The notes beneath the pieces are model-generated. The model was not told the origin of the DNA, searched no databases, and saw nothing but the letters and a program-made list of their open reading frames with translations. Positions 18,721 to 31,314 of a stretch of 64,000 nucleotides of DNA are shown here, piece by piece; the stretch's first letter is position 1; every line of letters begins with the position of its first letter. The translations under genes and the position numbers were made by a program. Source of the stretch: Sideroxydans lithotrophicus (GTDB lineage Bacteria; Pseudomonadota; Gammaproteobacteria; Burkholderiales; Gallionellaceae); the NCBI GenBank assembly GCA_020723185.1, contig DYJI01000001.1, forward strand, positions 530,101 through 594,100, given 5' to 3'.

Positions 18721-20993
18721 TGGCCGCACTGGATAACGCGCGCGCACCGCTGCCCGAGCGGATGCTGCATCTGCTGCGCGAATCGCGCTGGCTGTTGCTG
18801 GTGGCATTGGCCGCCTACCTGATTCTGATCCTCGCCGGTTACGACCGTCAGGACAGCGCCTGGTCGCACGAGGCCAGCACCGCCGTCACGCAGAACCCCG
18901 GCGGCGCATTCGGTGCATGGTTGTCCGACGTGCTGCTTTACGTGTTCGGCTTCTCCGCCTGGTGGTGGGTCACACTGCTGCTGCAACGCGTGTGGGCGAG
19001 CTATCGCCGCATGCGTGCCGACAGCCTGTTCGACGTGCGCACCCTGTGGCTGTCGCTGACCGGTTTCTTCATCCTGTTGCTGTCCAGCAGCGCGCTGGAG
19101 GCTTTGCGTCTCTACACCTGGCAGGTCGAACTGCCGCAGGAACCCGGCGGCATGCTGGGCGCGGTACTCGGCGGCTGGCTGGCGCAAGTGTTGGGTTACG
19201 TCGGCGCGACCCTGTTCCTGCTGACGCTGATGGCGGTCAGCTTCAGCCTTTACACCGGCCTTTCCTGGCTGCGTTTCATCGACCGTCTCGGCGAGTGGAT
19301 AGAGGACGCCTACCTGTGGACACGCAACGCCTGGCAGACCTGGCAGGACAAGCGCATCGGCGCGCGGGCCACGCAGCGGCGCGAAGTGAACGTGGAAGAA
19401 GAGAAGAAGCGCGTCGAAGACCACCAGCCCATCCATATCGAGATGCAGGTGGTCGAGGTGCCGAAGTCGAAGCGAGTGGAGAAGGAGAAGCAGGTCTCGC
19501 TGTTCGCCGACCTGTCCGATTCGCCGCTGCCGCCGCTGCACATCCTCGACCAGGCCGGCAAGCAGGTCGAGGTGGTCTCCACCGAGACGCTGGAGTTCAC
19601 CTCGCGCCTGATCGAGCGCAAGCTCAACGATTTCAACGTCACCGTGAAAGTGGTCGGTGCCTATCCCGGTCCTGTCATCACCCGCTACGAGATCGAGCCG
19701 GACGTGGGCGTGAAGGGCAGTCAGATCACCAACCTGGTGCGCGATCTGGCGCGCGCGCTGTCGGTGGTCAGTATCCGCGTGGTGGAGACCATCCCCGGCA
19801 AGACCTGCATGGCACTGGAGCTGCCCAACCCGAAACGGCAGATGGTGCACCTGTCCGAGATCCTGGGCTCGCAGGTGTATGCAGACATGCATTCGCCGCT
19901 CACCATGGCCATGGGCAAGGACATCTCCGGCAAACCGGTGGTGGCCGACCTGGCCAAGATGCCGCACGTGCTGGTGGCGGGCACCACCGGTTCCGGCAAG
20001 TCGGTGGCGATCAACGCCATGATCCTGTCGCTGCTGTACAAATCCACGCCGCAGGAAGTGCGCCTGATCCTGATCGATCCCAAGATGCTGGAGCTTTCCG
20101 TGTACGAAGGCATCCCGCACCTGCTGGCACCGGTGGTCACCGATATGCGCCAGGCCGCCTCCGCGCTCAACTGGGGCGTGCAGGAGATGGACAAACGCTA
20201 CAAGCTGATGTCCGCACTCGGCGTGCGCAACATCGCCGGCTACAACCAGAAGGTGCGCGACGCGATCAAGGAAGGCAAACCGCTGAGCAACCCCTTCAGC
20301 ATCACGCCCGAGTCGCCGGAGCCGCTGGAAGAGTTGCCCTACATCGTCATCTTCATCGACGAGCTGGCCGACCTGATGATGGTGGTCGGGAAGAAGGTGG
20401 AAGAGCTGATCGCACGACTGGCGCAGAAGGCGCGTGCCGCCGGCATCCATCTCGTGCTGGCCACACAGCGTCCGTCGGTGGACGTCATCACCGGCCTGAT
20501 CAAGGCCAACGTGCCGACACGCGTGGCATTTCAGGTGTCGAGCAAGATCGACTCGCGCACCATCCTCGACCAGCAGGGCGCGGAAGCGCTGCTGGGACAG
20601 GGCGACATGCTCTACCTGCCGCCGGGCAGCGGCTATCCGCAGCGCGTGCACGGTGCCTTCGTGTCCGACCAGGAAGTGCATCGCGTCACCGAGCATCTGA
20701 AGGCGCAGGGTGAACCGAACTACATCGAAGGCATCCTCACCTCGATGGATGAGCCGGCCGAAGGTGAGTACGACGGCGGTGGCGGCAACGCCGAGGCCGA
20801 CGCGCTGTACGACCAGGCGGTGGAGATCGTGCTCAAGACGCGCCGCCCCTCCATCTCGCTGGTGCAGCGCCACCTGCGCATCGGCTACAACCGCGCCGCA
20901 CGCCTGATCGAAGCGATGGAACAGGCCGGGCTGGTGTCGCCGATGCAGAGCAACGGTAACCGCGAAGTGCTGGCACCGGCACGGCAGGAATGA
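18720..20993 (+). CDS. ftsK: DNA translocase FtsK
   Basis: This 757-residue divisome protein has a four-helix membrane domain (about residues 20-185) and a short linker rather than the very long E. coli one. The alpha-beta motor has Walker A GTTGSGKS near residue 421 and Walker [14 protein letters not shown]. The C-terminal winged-helix gamma domain ([16 protein letters not shown]) reads KOPS. It pumps chromosome ends across the septum. The order ftsK-lolA-rarA-serS is conserved in proteobacteria. Confidence 0.96.
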   Translation: MAALDNARAPLPERMLHLLRESRWLLLVALAAYLILILAGYDRQDSAWSHEASTAVTQNPGGAFGAWLSDVLLYVFGFSAWWWVTLLLQRVWASYRRMRADSLFDVRTLWLSLTGFFILLLSSSALEALRLYTWQVELPQEPGGMLGAVLGGWLAQVLGYVGATLFLLTLMAVSFSLYTGLSWLRFIDRLGEWIEDAYLWTRNAWQTWQDKRIGARATQRREVNVEEEKKRVEDHQPIHIEMQVVEVPKSKRVEKEKQVSLFADLSDSPLPPLHILDQAGKQVEVVSTETLEFTSRLIERKLNDFNVTVKVVGAYPGPVITRYEIEPDVGVKGSQITNLVRDLARALSVVSIRVVETIPGKTCMALELPNPKRQMVHLSEILGSQVYADMHSPLTMAMGKDISGKPVVADLAKMPHVLVAGTTGSGKSVAINAMILSLLYKSTPQEVRLILIDPKMLELSVYEGIPHLLAPVVTDMRQAASALNWGVQEMDKRYKLMSALGVRNIAGYNQKVRDAIKEGKPLSNPFSITPESPEPLEELPYIVIFIDELADLMMVVGKKVEELIARLAQKARAAGIHLVLATQRPSVDVITGLIKANVPTRVAFQVSSKIDSRTILDQQGAEALLGQGDMLYLPPGSGYPQRVHGAFVSDQEVHRVTEHLKAQGEPNYIEGILTSMDEPAEGEYDGGGGNAEADALYDQAVEIVLKTRRPSISLVQRHLRIGYNRAARLIEAMEQAGLVSPMQSNGNREVLAPARQE

Positions 20994-21609
20994 ACATGCT
21001 GAAAAGTGTGATCTCGCTCTTGCTGTGTCTGACAGCGTTCGAAGCCCATGCTGGTGCCATCGCCCAGCTCAAATCCTTCATCTCCGGCACACGTTCCGCC
21101 CAGGCAGAGTTCACCCAGACCGTGCTCGACAGCAAAGGCCGCAAGATGCAGAGCGCATCCGGCACCATGCAGTTCGTGCGCCCCGGCAAGTTCCGCTGGG
21201 AATACCGCAAACCCTATGAACAACTCATCGTCGGCGACGGCGAGAAATTCTGGCTGTACGACGCCGATCTGGAACAAGTCACCGTGCGCAAACTGGACGC
21301 CGCGCTGGGCAGCAGCCCGGCGGCTCTGCTCTCCGGCAACAACGAGATCGAGCGCGGCTTCCTGCTGGAAGAAGCGGGAGAGCAATACGGTCTGCACTGG
21401 CTGAGCGCCAAACCGCGCAGCAAGGAATCCACCTTCTCCACCATCCGCATGGGGTTCAACGCGCAGTCTGAACTGGCGGCGATGGAGCTGAACGACGCGT
21501 TCGGCAACACCACCATCCTGCGTTTCGCCCAACTGCGACGCAATCCGCAGCTCGCACCGTCGCTGTTCCGTTTCGTGCCGCCCAAAGGCGCTGACGTTCT
21601 GGGCGAGTG

Positions 21610-21610
<1 letters not shown>
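20990..21610 (+). CDS. lolA: outer-membrane lipoprotein carrier protein LolA
   Basis: This 206-residue periplasmic chaperone has a signal peptide [19 protein letters not shown] and the LolA pattern [25 protein letters not shown] and [10 protein letters not shown]. It ferries lipoproteins from LolCDE to the outer membrane. The ATG at 20990 overlaps the ftsK stop; a second ATG at 20996 is also possible. The gene is apt for a window with many lipoproteins, but it belongs to the general ftsK-serS block. Confidence 0.94.
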
Positions 21611-24227
<2,617 letters not shown>

Positions 24228-24236
24228 GGCGCGCGA

Positions 24237-25013
24237 ATGGGCGTCGTCCATCTGCTCGGTATCGCCGGTGTCGCGGAACATGAGACCGCCGCCGCGCGGC
24301 ACTGGGCACGCCGTCTGGAATGGCCGATGGTCGGCGTGGCGCTGTGGATCGTGCTGCAGTGGTATCTGGAAGAGACAGGCAGCCTGTCCCATGCCGTGGC
24401 GCGTATCGCCGACTGGCTGGTGTGGCTGGCCTTCCTGCTGGAGACCGTCATCCTCACCACTCAGGTGCGCGACAAGCGCAGCTACCTGTTCGGCAACTGG
24501 CTGAACATCCTCATCATCACCGCCGGCTTCCCGTATTTCTGGCAATACGCGCCGCTCATCGGCCTGCTGCGCAGCGTGCGGCTGGTGTTGGTGGTCGCTC
24601 TGCTGCTGCGCATGTCGCGTTCTGCGCGCAAGTTGTTGTCGCAGCACAAGCTTGGCACCACGCTGATCGTCGCTTTCGTCGCGATGGTGTTGTCCGGCAT
24701 CATCATGTCGCGCGTCGATCCCTCGATCGGCGATGTGTGGGACGGCATGTGGTGGGCCTGGGTCACCATGGCCACCGTAGGCTACGGCGATGTGGTGCCG
24801 CACACCGGTGCGGGGCGTCTGTTCGCCTCGCTGGTGGTGCTGTTCGGCGTGGTGCTAATCTCCCTGCTCACGGCCAATCTGGCCGCCTTCTTCATCGGCA
24901 GCGACGTGGAGAAGATCGAGGCGGAGGAGAAGGAGTCCGATCGCATGTTGAAGGATATCGCTGCGCGACTGGAACGCGTCGAGAAGCTGCTTGAAGACCA
25001 TAAACGGGACTGA
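24237..25013 (+). CDS. voltage-gated-type potassium channel
   Basis: This 258-residue protein has about six membrane helices, including an arginine-rich S4-like helix (LLRSVRLVLVVALLLRMSRS), and a pore loop with the K+ selectivity filter TVGYGD at about residues 181-186. A charged C-terminal coiled coil (about 220-258) suits tetramer formation. No RCK domain is present, unlike E. coli Kch. It follows serS by 9 bases. Confidence 0.88.
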   Translation: MGVVHLLGIAGVAEHETAAARHWARRLEWPMVGVALWIVLQWYLEETGSLSHAVARIADWLVWLAFLLETVILTTQVRDKRSYLFGNWLNILIITAGFPYFWQYAPLIGLLRSVRLVLVVALLLRMSRSARKLLSQHKLGTTLIVAFVAMVLSGIIMSRVDPSIGDVWDGMWWAWVTMATVGYGDVVPHTGAGRLFASLVVLFGVVLISLLTANLAAFFIGSDVEKIEAEEKESDRMLKDIAARLERVEKLLEDHKRD

Positions 25014-25024
25014 AGGAGGCGGGT

Positions 25025-25687
25025 ATGTTCATCGCGCATTTCGGCGTCGGATTCGCTGCCAAGAAGATCGCACCGAAAGTATCTTTGGGAACCCTGTTCC
25101 TTGCCGCGCAGTTCATCGACTTGTTGTGGCCTACCCTGTTGTTGCTCGGACTGGAAAGCGTGCGCATCCAGCCGGGAGCGACCGTGGTCACGCCGCTGTT
25201 GTTCGAGCATTACCCGATCTCGCACAGTCTGCTCGCGGTGATCGTCTGGGGTGCACTGGTCGCCTCCATCCATCTTTGGCTCAAGAGATCGCCCCGCGAA
25301 GCAGTGTTGCTCGGCGTACTGGTGCTCAGCCACTGGCTGCTCGACCTGCTGGTGCATCAACCGGATTTGCCGCTGATGCCCGGCGGCGAGATGCGTGTGG
25401 GCCTGCACGCCTGGTCATCGCTGCCGCTCACGCTGATGCTGGAAGTGTCGTTCTTTGCGGCGGGTGTGTGGCTGTATGCGCGTGCGACCCGCGCGAACGA
25501 CTCAAAAGGGCGCTGGGGCCTCTATGCGCTGGTCGCGTTCCTTGCCCTCATCTATGCCAGTAACCTGTTCGGTGAGCCGCCGCCTGACGCAATGGCGATC
25601 GCATGGGTCGGGCAGGCACAGTGGCTGTTGGTGCTGTGGGGTTACTGGCTGGATAGGCATCGACATGCCATTGCACTGAATCCTTAG
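25025..25687 (+). CDS. integral membrane protein, YdjM-like/unknown
   Basis: This 220-residue protein has about six hydrophobic helices and a good GGAGG before the start. Conserved-looking histidines and aspartates occur at helix ends (IAHFGVGF, AQFIDLLWP, ISHSLLAV, LSHWLLDLLVHQPD). That pattern resembles YdjM-type membrane-bound metal-dependent hydrolases. The activity is unproven and the family call is tentative. It ends 11 bases from the convergent lytic transglycosylase gene. Confidence 0.55.
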   Translation: MFIAHFGVGFAAKKIAPKVSLGTLFLAAQFIDLLWPTLLLLGLESVRIQPGATVVTPLLFEHYPISHSLLAVIVWGALVASIHLWLKRSPREAVLLGVLVLSHWLLDLLVHQPDLPLMPGGEMRVGLHAWSSLPLTLMLEVSFFAAGVWLYARATRANDSKGRWGLYALVAFLALIYASNLFGEPPPDAMAIAWVGQAQWLLVLWGYWLDRHRHAIALNP

Positions 25688-25698
25688 CAGAAAAGTAT

Positions 25699-27066
25699 TC
25701 AATCGTGACTGCTGCCCCAGAATTGGAAATATGAAGTCTTGGGCAGTTTTCTTTCCGCATCCAGACGTTTCAGCATATCGTGATACAGCCGCACGGTCTC
25801 GACATGGATCACCGCTTCGCCGCCGCGCGCTTGGCCATACTTGGTGTTCTCGTAATACTCGGGCTGGGACAACAGGGGCATCACGCGCTTCACATCGGCC
25901 CATACATCCGGGTTGAGTCCGCGCTGCAGGGTCAGGATGCGCGCGTCCTCCAGATGTCCCATGCCCTGGTTGTAGGCGGCCAGTGCCATCCACAGGCGGT
26001 TCTGTTCCGAGATGCGCAGCGGCAGTTGTTCCTTCAGCAGTTGCAGGTAGCGAGCGCCCGCCATGATGCTCTCGCGCGCATCGAGACGGTTCTCCACCCC
26101 CATACGGTCGGCAGTCACCTCGGTCAGCATCATCAGGCCGCGCACATTGGTGTACGAGGTGGCGTTCGGGTCCCAGCGTGATTCGCGGTAGGCCAGTGCG
26201 GCGATGAGGCGCCAGTCGATACCGGTCAGGTCGGCAGCATCCTGGAACCATTGGCGGTAGTGCGGTAGCACGGCGCGCGTATCCTCGATGAATGCCGTGA
26301 CATCGATGGGTCCCAGCCGGTCGTTATGACCGTAATGGCGATCGATCGCATGATGCAGTGTCCGGTTCTTGCGGCTCTCGGCAAGGAAGCGGTCGATCTC
26401 CTCCAGCAGGGCTTCGTCGCCTTCGGCGCTGATGGCCCAACTCATGTCCGAATCAAGGTTCAGGCTCAGGCCGCTGCCTATCTCGGGGTAGTAGTTGCGC
26501 ATGGTGGTGATCTGCTCTTCGTTCGCTACCGTGCAATCGATCTCGCCTCTGGCCAGCGTTTCCAGAAGTTCGATGGGCGAGCTGCCTTTGCGCGACTCCC
26601 ATGCCAATTCTTCATGTTCTTCGCGCAGTTTGCGCAGCGCGGCTTCCTGCGCGGACTCGCGTGCGACCACGATCTCGCGCAGAGTGAGTTCATCGAGTCT
26701 GCGGGGTGTGTTGCCGTTGCAGACCACGCGTTCATCCAGCTTGTGGTAACCGCCGCTGTAGCGAAGGGAGGGGTTCGAACGCGAACGGAAGCCGGCGACC
26801 AGATGGGCATCACCCGCCAGCAAAGTGGCGACCGCCTCGTCAGATGTCTGTTTGACCAATCTCACCCGGACGTTGAGGTGTTTGGCGAACAAGGTGACCA
26901 GATCGGATTCGAACGCGGAATCGGTGACCATGGAGGCATCGGGCACCACTGCGACCAGCTCTCCAGACCGCCAATCAGGCAGGGGCGGCGTTCCGGTCGC
27001 CTTGATCACCAGCCATGCGAACAGGCCGACCAGGACGACCACCCGCATTGGATAGAGGCTGCGCAT
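25699..27066 (-). CDS. mltF: membrane-bound lytic transglycosylase MltF-like
   Basis: This 455-residue protein has an N-terminal signal/anchor helix (about residues 6-24), a periplasmic solute-binding family 3-like domain (about 35-265) and a C-terminal SLT domain. The catalytic Glu295 lies in ALAYRESRWDP, followed by the GLMMLT and YNQGMGH motifs. This order is that of MltF, which cleaves murein between MurNAc and GlcNAc with a regulatory SBP domain. The N-terminus lacks a clear lipobox, so it is probably anchored by the helix. Confidence 0.85.
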   Translation of the reverse strand: MRSLYPMRVVVLVGLFAWLVIKATGTPPLPDWRSGELVAVVPDASMVTDSAFESDLVTLFAKHLNVRVRLVKQTSDEAVATLLAGDAHLVAGFRSRSNPSLRYSGGYHKLDERVVCNGNTPRRLDELTLREIVVARESAQEAALRKLREEHEELAWESRKGSSPIELLETLARGEIDCTVANEEQITTMRNYYPEIGSGLSLNLDSDMSWAISAEGDEALLEEIDRFLAESRKNRTLHHAIDRHYGHNDRLGPIDVTAFIEDTRAVLPHYRQWFQDAADLTGIDWRLIAALAYRESRWDPNATSYTNVRGLMMLTEVTADRMGVENRLDARESIMAGARYLQLLKEQLPLRISEQNRLWMALAAYNQGMGHLEDARILTLQRGLNPDVWADVKRVMPLLSQPEYYENTKYGQARGGEAVIHVETVRLYHDMLKRLDAERKLPKTSYFQFWGSSHD

Positions 27067-27188
27067 TATCGATCGAGATGCGATTCAGAATGGAGTGAGC
27101 AACATTCTGCCCGAAAAAGGAGGTTGCTGGTAAAATGCGCGCCCTTCGCACCGCAGATGCCTTTTGATGCGCGTTCGAACAGAGTCTC

Positions 27189-27276
27189 GGAGAGGTGGCA
27201 GAGTGGTCGAATGTACCTGACTCGAAATCAGGCATACCGCAAGGTATCGAGGGTTCGAATCCCTCCCTCTCCGCCA
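27189..27276 (+). tRNA. tRNA-Ser (anticodon CGA)
   Basis: This is an 88-base tRNA with encoded CCA. The acceptor stem GGAGAGG (27189-27195) pairs with CCTCTCC (27266-27272), followed by discriminator G and CCA. The anticodon loop CTCGAAA places CGA at 27223-27225, reading UCG serine codons. A class II variable arm (ATACCGCAAGGTAT) and the T-loop GGTTCGAATCC are present. Confidence 0.97.
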
Positions 27277-27281
27277 AATGC

Positions 27282-27307
27282 AAAACCGCCCCTCGTGGGC
27301 GGTTTTT
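27282..27307 (+). terminator. rho-independent terminator after tRNA-Ser
   Basis: A perfect 10-bp stem AAAACCGCCC / GGGCGGTTTT with loop CTCGT ends in TTTTTG, five bases after the tRNA CCA end. It should end the tRNA transcript. Confidence 0.9.
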
Positions 27308-27393
27308 GTTTCAGATGAAACAGTTGACCCTGCCCCGGCTTGCCGTTAGGGTGTGCAGGCGACAAAGACAATAACAGTGGTTCCGGAGGAAGT

Positions 27394-27648
27394 ATGGGCA
27401 TCCAGACAGAGGGCGGCGTGGTGGAGCGCCGCAAGTATCCGCACATACGCGCGATATTCGACGAAGCCTATCGTATCGTCTATCCCGTATTGAAATCCCG
27501 TGGCGAGTCCGGCAGTGCAGCCTCCCACAGCATGCTGCACCAGACCCTGCACAATGCCTTTCCGGACCTGCACAGACAGGACATCCCCATCCTCGCGGCC
27601 TCGCTGTCGCGGGTGTTCCACGAGAAGCACCGGGGCGACGCAGCCTGA
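27394..27648 (+). CDS. small conserved-looking hypothetical protein
   Basis: This is an 84-residue protein of unknown function. The ATG at 27394 has an ideal GGAGGA at 27385-27390 and is preferred over a longer frame with no ribosome site. It is soluble and helical, with a His/Arg-rich character (HSMLHQTLHNAFPDLHRQD). It stands alone between tRNA-Ser and dnaE, 78 bases before dnaE. No domain recognised. Confidence 0.65.
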   Translation: MGIQTEGGVVERRKYPHIRAIFDEAYRIVYPVLKSRGESGSAASHSMLHQTLHNAFPDLHRQDIPILAASLSRVFHEKHRGDAA

Positions 27649-27726
27649 CGGCGGCAGGCTGGATTTCTTTCCGGCCTGCTGTGGGTGCGGTGCTAAAATC
27701 GGTGCCTGAATTGACTGTCGCCGATC

Positions 27727-30700
27727 ATGCCGCAACCCGCCTTCGTCCATCTTCGTCTCCATAGCGAGTATTCCATCGCTGACGGCATCGTGCGCATCGA
27801 CGAGGCCGTGGCGGCGGCGCAGGCGGATGCGCAGCCCGCGCTGGCGCTGACCGACCTCTCCAATGTCTTCGGGCTGGTGAAGTTCTACAAGAAGGCGCGC
27901 GGCGCTGGCATCAAGCCGGTGGCCGGCTGCGATGTGTTCATCAGCAACGATGCCGTGCGTGACCAGCCGTACCGTTTGCTGTTGCTGTGCCAGTCGCATG
28001 CGGGATACCTGCGGCTGTGCGACCTGCTGACCCGCGCCTATCTGGGCAACCAGTACCGGGGCCGCCCCGAGATCCGCAAGGAATGGCTGAGCGAAGGCAC
28101 GGAGGGCTTGATCGCCTTGTCCGGCTTCCACCTGGGTGAGGTGGGCCTGGCCCTGCAGAACGGCAGCCCCAATGCCGCAAAACAAGCTGCCCGCGACTAT
28201 GCCGCGCTGTTCCCCGACCGCTTCTATCTGGAGGTGCAGCGCTGCGGATTCCCGCGCGAAGAGGAGTTCATCCGCGACACGGTGCAACTGGCGAACGCGC
28301 TGGACTTGCCGGTGGTGGCCACGCATCCGGTGCAGTTCCTCACCATCGACGATTACAAGGCGCACGAGGCGCGCGTGTGCATCGCCGAAGGTTATGTGTT
28401 GAACGACACGCGCCGAGTGAAGAAATTCACCGCGCAGCAGCATTTCAGGACGCAGGCCGAGATGGCCGAACTGTTCGCCGACCTGCCGCAGGCTTTGCAG
28501 AACAGCGTGGAGATCGCCAAGCGCTGCAATCTCAAACTCAAGCTCGGTACCAACTATCTGCCCGATTTCCCCACGCCCAACGGCGAGTCGCTGGACGACT
28601 TCCTGCGCAGCGAATCGTTGCGCGGACTGGAGCGCAGGCTTGAACATCTCTATGCGGATGAGGCCGTGCGCGCGGAGAAATTCCCGGAATACAAGGCGCG
28701 CCTGGATTTCGAGGTCGAGACCATCATCAACATGAAGTTCCCCGGCTACTTCCTGATCGTGGCCGACTTCATCCGCTGGGCGAAATCCTACCGCCACGAA
28801 CGCTTCCCCAATGGCGTGCCGGTGGGGCCGGGACGCGGCTCCGGTGCCGGTTCGCTGGTGGCCTACTCGCTGGGCATCACCGACCTCGACCCGCTGCGCT
28901 ACGAGTTGCTGTTCGAGCGTTTCCTCAATCCCGAGCGCGTGTCCATGCCCGACTTCGACGTGGACTTCTGCCAGGACGGGCGCGAGCTGGTGATCCAGTA
29001 TGTGCGCCATCACTACGGCGAGGCCTGCGTGTCGCAGATCGCCACCTTCGGCACCATGGCCTCCAAGGGCGTGATCCGTGACGTGGGCCGCGTGCTGGAT
29101 TTCCCCTACATGCTGTGCGACCGGCTGTCCAAGCTGGTGCCGGTGGAAGGCGTGAAGCCGGTGTCGCTGGCCAAGGCGCGCGAGATGGAGCCGGAGTTCA
29201 ACGCCATCATCGCCAGCGAAGAAGGCGTGGACGAACTTCTGGAACTGGGTGAGCGCCTGGAAGACCTGACGCGCAACGTCGGCATGCACGCCGGTGGCGT
29301 GCTGATCGCGCCGGGCAAGCTCACCGATTTCTGTCCGTTGTATTGCGCCGAAGGCAGCGAGAGCACGGTCAGCCAGTACGACAAGGACGACGTGGAAGCA
29401 GTCGGTCTGGTGAAGTTCGACTTTTTGGGCCTGCGCACGCTCACCATCATCGACTGGGCGGTGCGCTACATCAAGGCATCAGGTATCGAAGGCACGCAGG
29501 ATTTCAACATCGACACCATCCCGCTCGACGACAAGCCGACCTACGACAAGATATTCCGCAATGCCAACACCACCGCCGTGTTCCAGTTCGAGTCGCGCGG
29601 CATGAAGGACACGCTGGTCAAGGCACAGCCGGACTGCATCGACGACCTGATCGCGCTGAACGCGCTGTACCGTCCCGGCCCGATGGACTTCATCCCGGAC
29701 TACATCAACCGCAAACACGGACGCGAGAAGGTGATCATCCCGCATCCGCTGCTGGACAAGGTGGTGCGCAGCACCTACGGCATCATGGTGTACCAGGAGC
29801 AGGTGATGCAGGCCGCGCAGGCGGTGGCCGGATACACGTTGGGCGGCGCGGACATGCTGCGCCGCGCGATGGGCAAGAAGAAGGCCGAGGAGATGGCCGA
29901 GCAGCGCGCCATCTTCGTGGCCGGTGCGGCCAAGAACGACATCGACGAGAAGAAGGCGAACGAGATCTTCGACACCATGGAGAAGTTCGCGGGCTACGGC
30001 TTCAACAAATCGCACGCCGCCGCCTATTCCGTGGTCGCCTACCAGACCGCCTACCTGAAGTGCCATTTCCCGGCTGCGTTCATGGCGGCCACGCTGTCCT
30101 CGGAAATGGACAACACCGACAAGGTGAGCTTCTTCTATCAGGATACTGCGGCGCAGGGCGTCACCATCCTGCCGCCGGACATCAACAGTTCGCTGTACCG
30201 TTTCACGCCCACCGACGAGAGGACCATGGCTTACGGTCTCGGTGCGGTGAAAGGTACCGGCGAAGCGGCGGTGGAGAACATCGTGGCGGCGCGCAAGGAA
30301 GGCGGACCGTTCAAGGACCTGTTCGATTTCTGTCGCCGCGTGGACAAGCGCGTGGTGAACCGCCGCGCCATCGAAGCACTGATCAAGGCGGGTGCGTTCG
30401 ACAGCATCAACGACCATCGCTACCAGTTGCTGGCCTCGCTCGATGCCGCGCTGGGCAGCGCCGAGCAGCATGCGCGCGCGGCCAACCAGGTCAGCCTGTT
30501 CGGCGACGACCCCGCGGAAGACATGACGCTGCCGCTGGCGGACGTGCCGCGCTGGAAACTGCGCGAGCAACTGGCGCAGGAAAAGACCGCACTCGGCTAT
30601 TACCTGTCGGGTCATCCCTATCAGGAATACGCACAGGAACTGTCCAACTTCGTCAGCATGCGGCTGGACAAGGTCACCCCGGAGATATTGCCTGCCAGCA

Positions 30701-31224
30701 ACGGCAAGTCACGCCGCCAGGAAAAGGAACTGGTGTTGGCCGGCATCATCAGCGGCATCCGCATCCTGCAGACGCGGCGCGGCCGCATGGCCGTGCTGAC
30801 GCTGGACGACGGCAGCGCGCAGATCGAGATGACGGTGTTCAACGACCTGTTCGAACCCAACCGCAACTGGCTGCGCGACGACCAGCTGGTGGTGGCACGC
30901 GGTCGCGCCAGCATGGACGACTACTCCGGCGGCATGCGCATCAGCGCCGATGCGCTGCATGATTTCGCGTCGGCGCGCGCGGTGTTCGCCAAACGGCTGG
31001 ATATCGACTGCTCCATGGACGACAAGGTGTGTACCAAGCGTCTGGCCGAGATGCTCAAACCCTACTGTGGTGGTGAATGCGCCGTGCAGATCAACTATCG
31101 CAACCTGATCGGCGCAGCCCCGCTGCGGCTGGGTGACGAGTGGAAGGTCACCCTGCCCGAGGAGTTGCTCGCCACCTTGTCCGAGGAGATCGGCCCGGAC
31201 AAGGTGCGCGTGGTCTACACATAG
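27727..31224 (+). CDS. dnaE: DNA polymerase III alpha subunit DnaE
   Basis: This 1165-residue replicative polymerase is full family length. An N-terminal PHP domain (FVHLRLHSEYSIADG) is followed by the polymerase core with the catalytic aspartates in MPDFDVDFCQDGRELV (about residues 410-425). The FQFESRGMKD and YGFNKSHAAAY blocks follow, then an OB-fold (about 990-1075). The PHP domain resembles the E. coli type that has lost nuclease activity, so a separate DnaQ proofreader is expected elsewhere. Confidence 0.97.
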   Translation: MPQPAFVHLRLHSEYSIADGIVRIDEAVAAAQADAQPALALTDLSNVFGLVKFYKKARGAGIKPVAGCDVFISNDAVRDQPYRLLLLCQSHAGYLRLCDLLTRAYLGNQYRGRPEIRKEWLSEGTEGLIALSGFHLGEVGLALQNGSPNAAKQAARDYAALFPDRFYLEVQRCGFPREEEFIRDTVQLANALDLPVVATHPVQFLTIDDYKAHEARVCIAEGYVLNDTRRVKKFTAQQHFRTQAEMAELFADLPQALQNSVEIAKRCNLKLKLGTNYLPDFPTPNGESLDDFLRSESLRGLERRLEHLYADEAVRAEKFPEYKARLDFEVETIINMKFPGYFLIVADFIRWAKSYRHERFPNGVPVGPGRGSGAGSLVAYSLGITDLDPLRYELLFERFLNPERVSMPDFDVDFCQDGRELVIQYVRHHYGEACVSQIATFGTMASKGVIRDVGRVLDFPYMLCDRLSKLVPVEGVKPVSLAKAREMEPEFNAIIASEEGVDELLELGERLEDLTRNVGMHAGGVLIAPGKLTDFCPLYCAEGSESTVSQYDKDDVEAVGLVKFDFLGLRTLTIIDWAVRYIKASGIEGTQDFNIDTIPLDDKPTYDKIFRNANTTAVFQFESRGMKDTLVKAQPDCIDDLIALNALYRPGPMDFIPDYINRKHGREKVIIPHPLLDKVVRSTYGIMVYQEQVMQAAQAVAGYTLGGADMLRRAMGKKKAEEMAEQRAIFVAGAAKNDIDEKKANEIFDTMEKFAGYGFNKSHAAAYSVVAYQTAYLKCHFPAAFMAATLSSEMDNTDKVSFFYQDTAAQGVTILPPDINSSLYRFTPTDERTMAYGLGAVKGTGEAAVENIVAARKEGGPFKDLFDFCRRVDKRVVNRRAIEALIKAGAFDSINDHRYQLLASLDAALGSAEQHARAANQVSLFGDDPAEDMTLPLADVPRWKLREQLAQEKTALGYYLSGHPYQEYAQELSNFVSMRLDKVTPEILPASNGKSRRQEKELVLAGIISGIRILQTRRGRMAVLTLDDGSAQIEMTVFNDLFEPNRNWLRDDQLVVARGRASMDDYSGGMRISADALHDFASARAVFAKRLDIDCSMDDKVCTKRLAEMLKPYCGGECAVQINYRNLIGAAPLRLGDEWKVTLPEELLATLSEEIGPDKVRVVYT

Positions 31225-31314
31225 CCGAGCCAGACACTGGGGTATGGCGGGTATCCAGGTGAGGGTTGTGGTAGTTTGCGGTCGGGGGGCCGTAGATAAG
31301 AACGAAGGTTGTCC

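Noticed and set aside
18600..20873. Minus-strand open frame of 757 codons opposite ftsK
   Set aside because: His/Gln/Arg-rich antisense shadow; the plus strand is unmistakably FtsK. Equal length to FtsK is coincidence.
26326..27318. Plus-strand 330-codon frame opposite mltF
   Set aside because: It runs through the tRNA-Ser gene and its terminator and has no recognisable domain.
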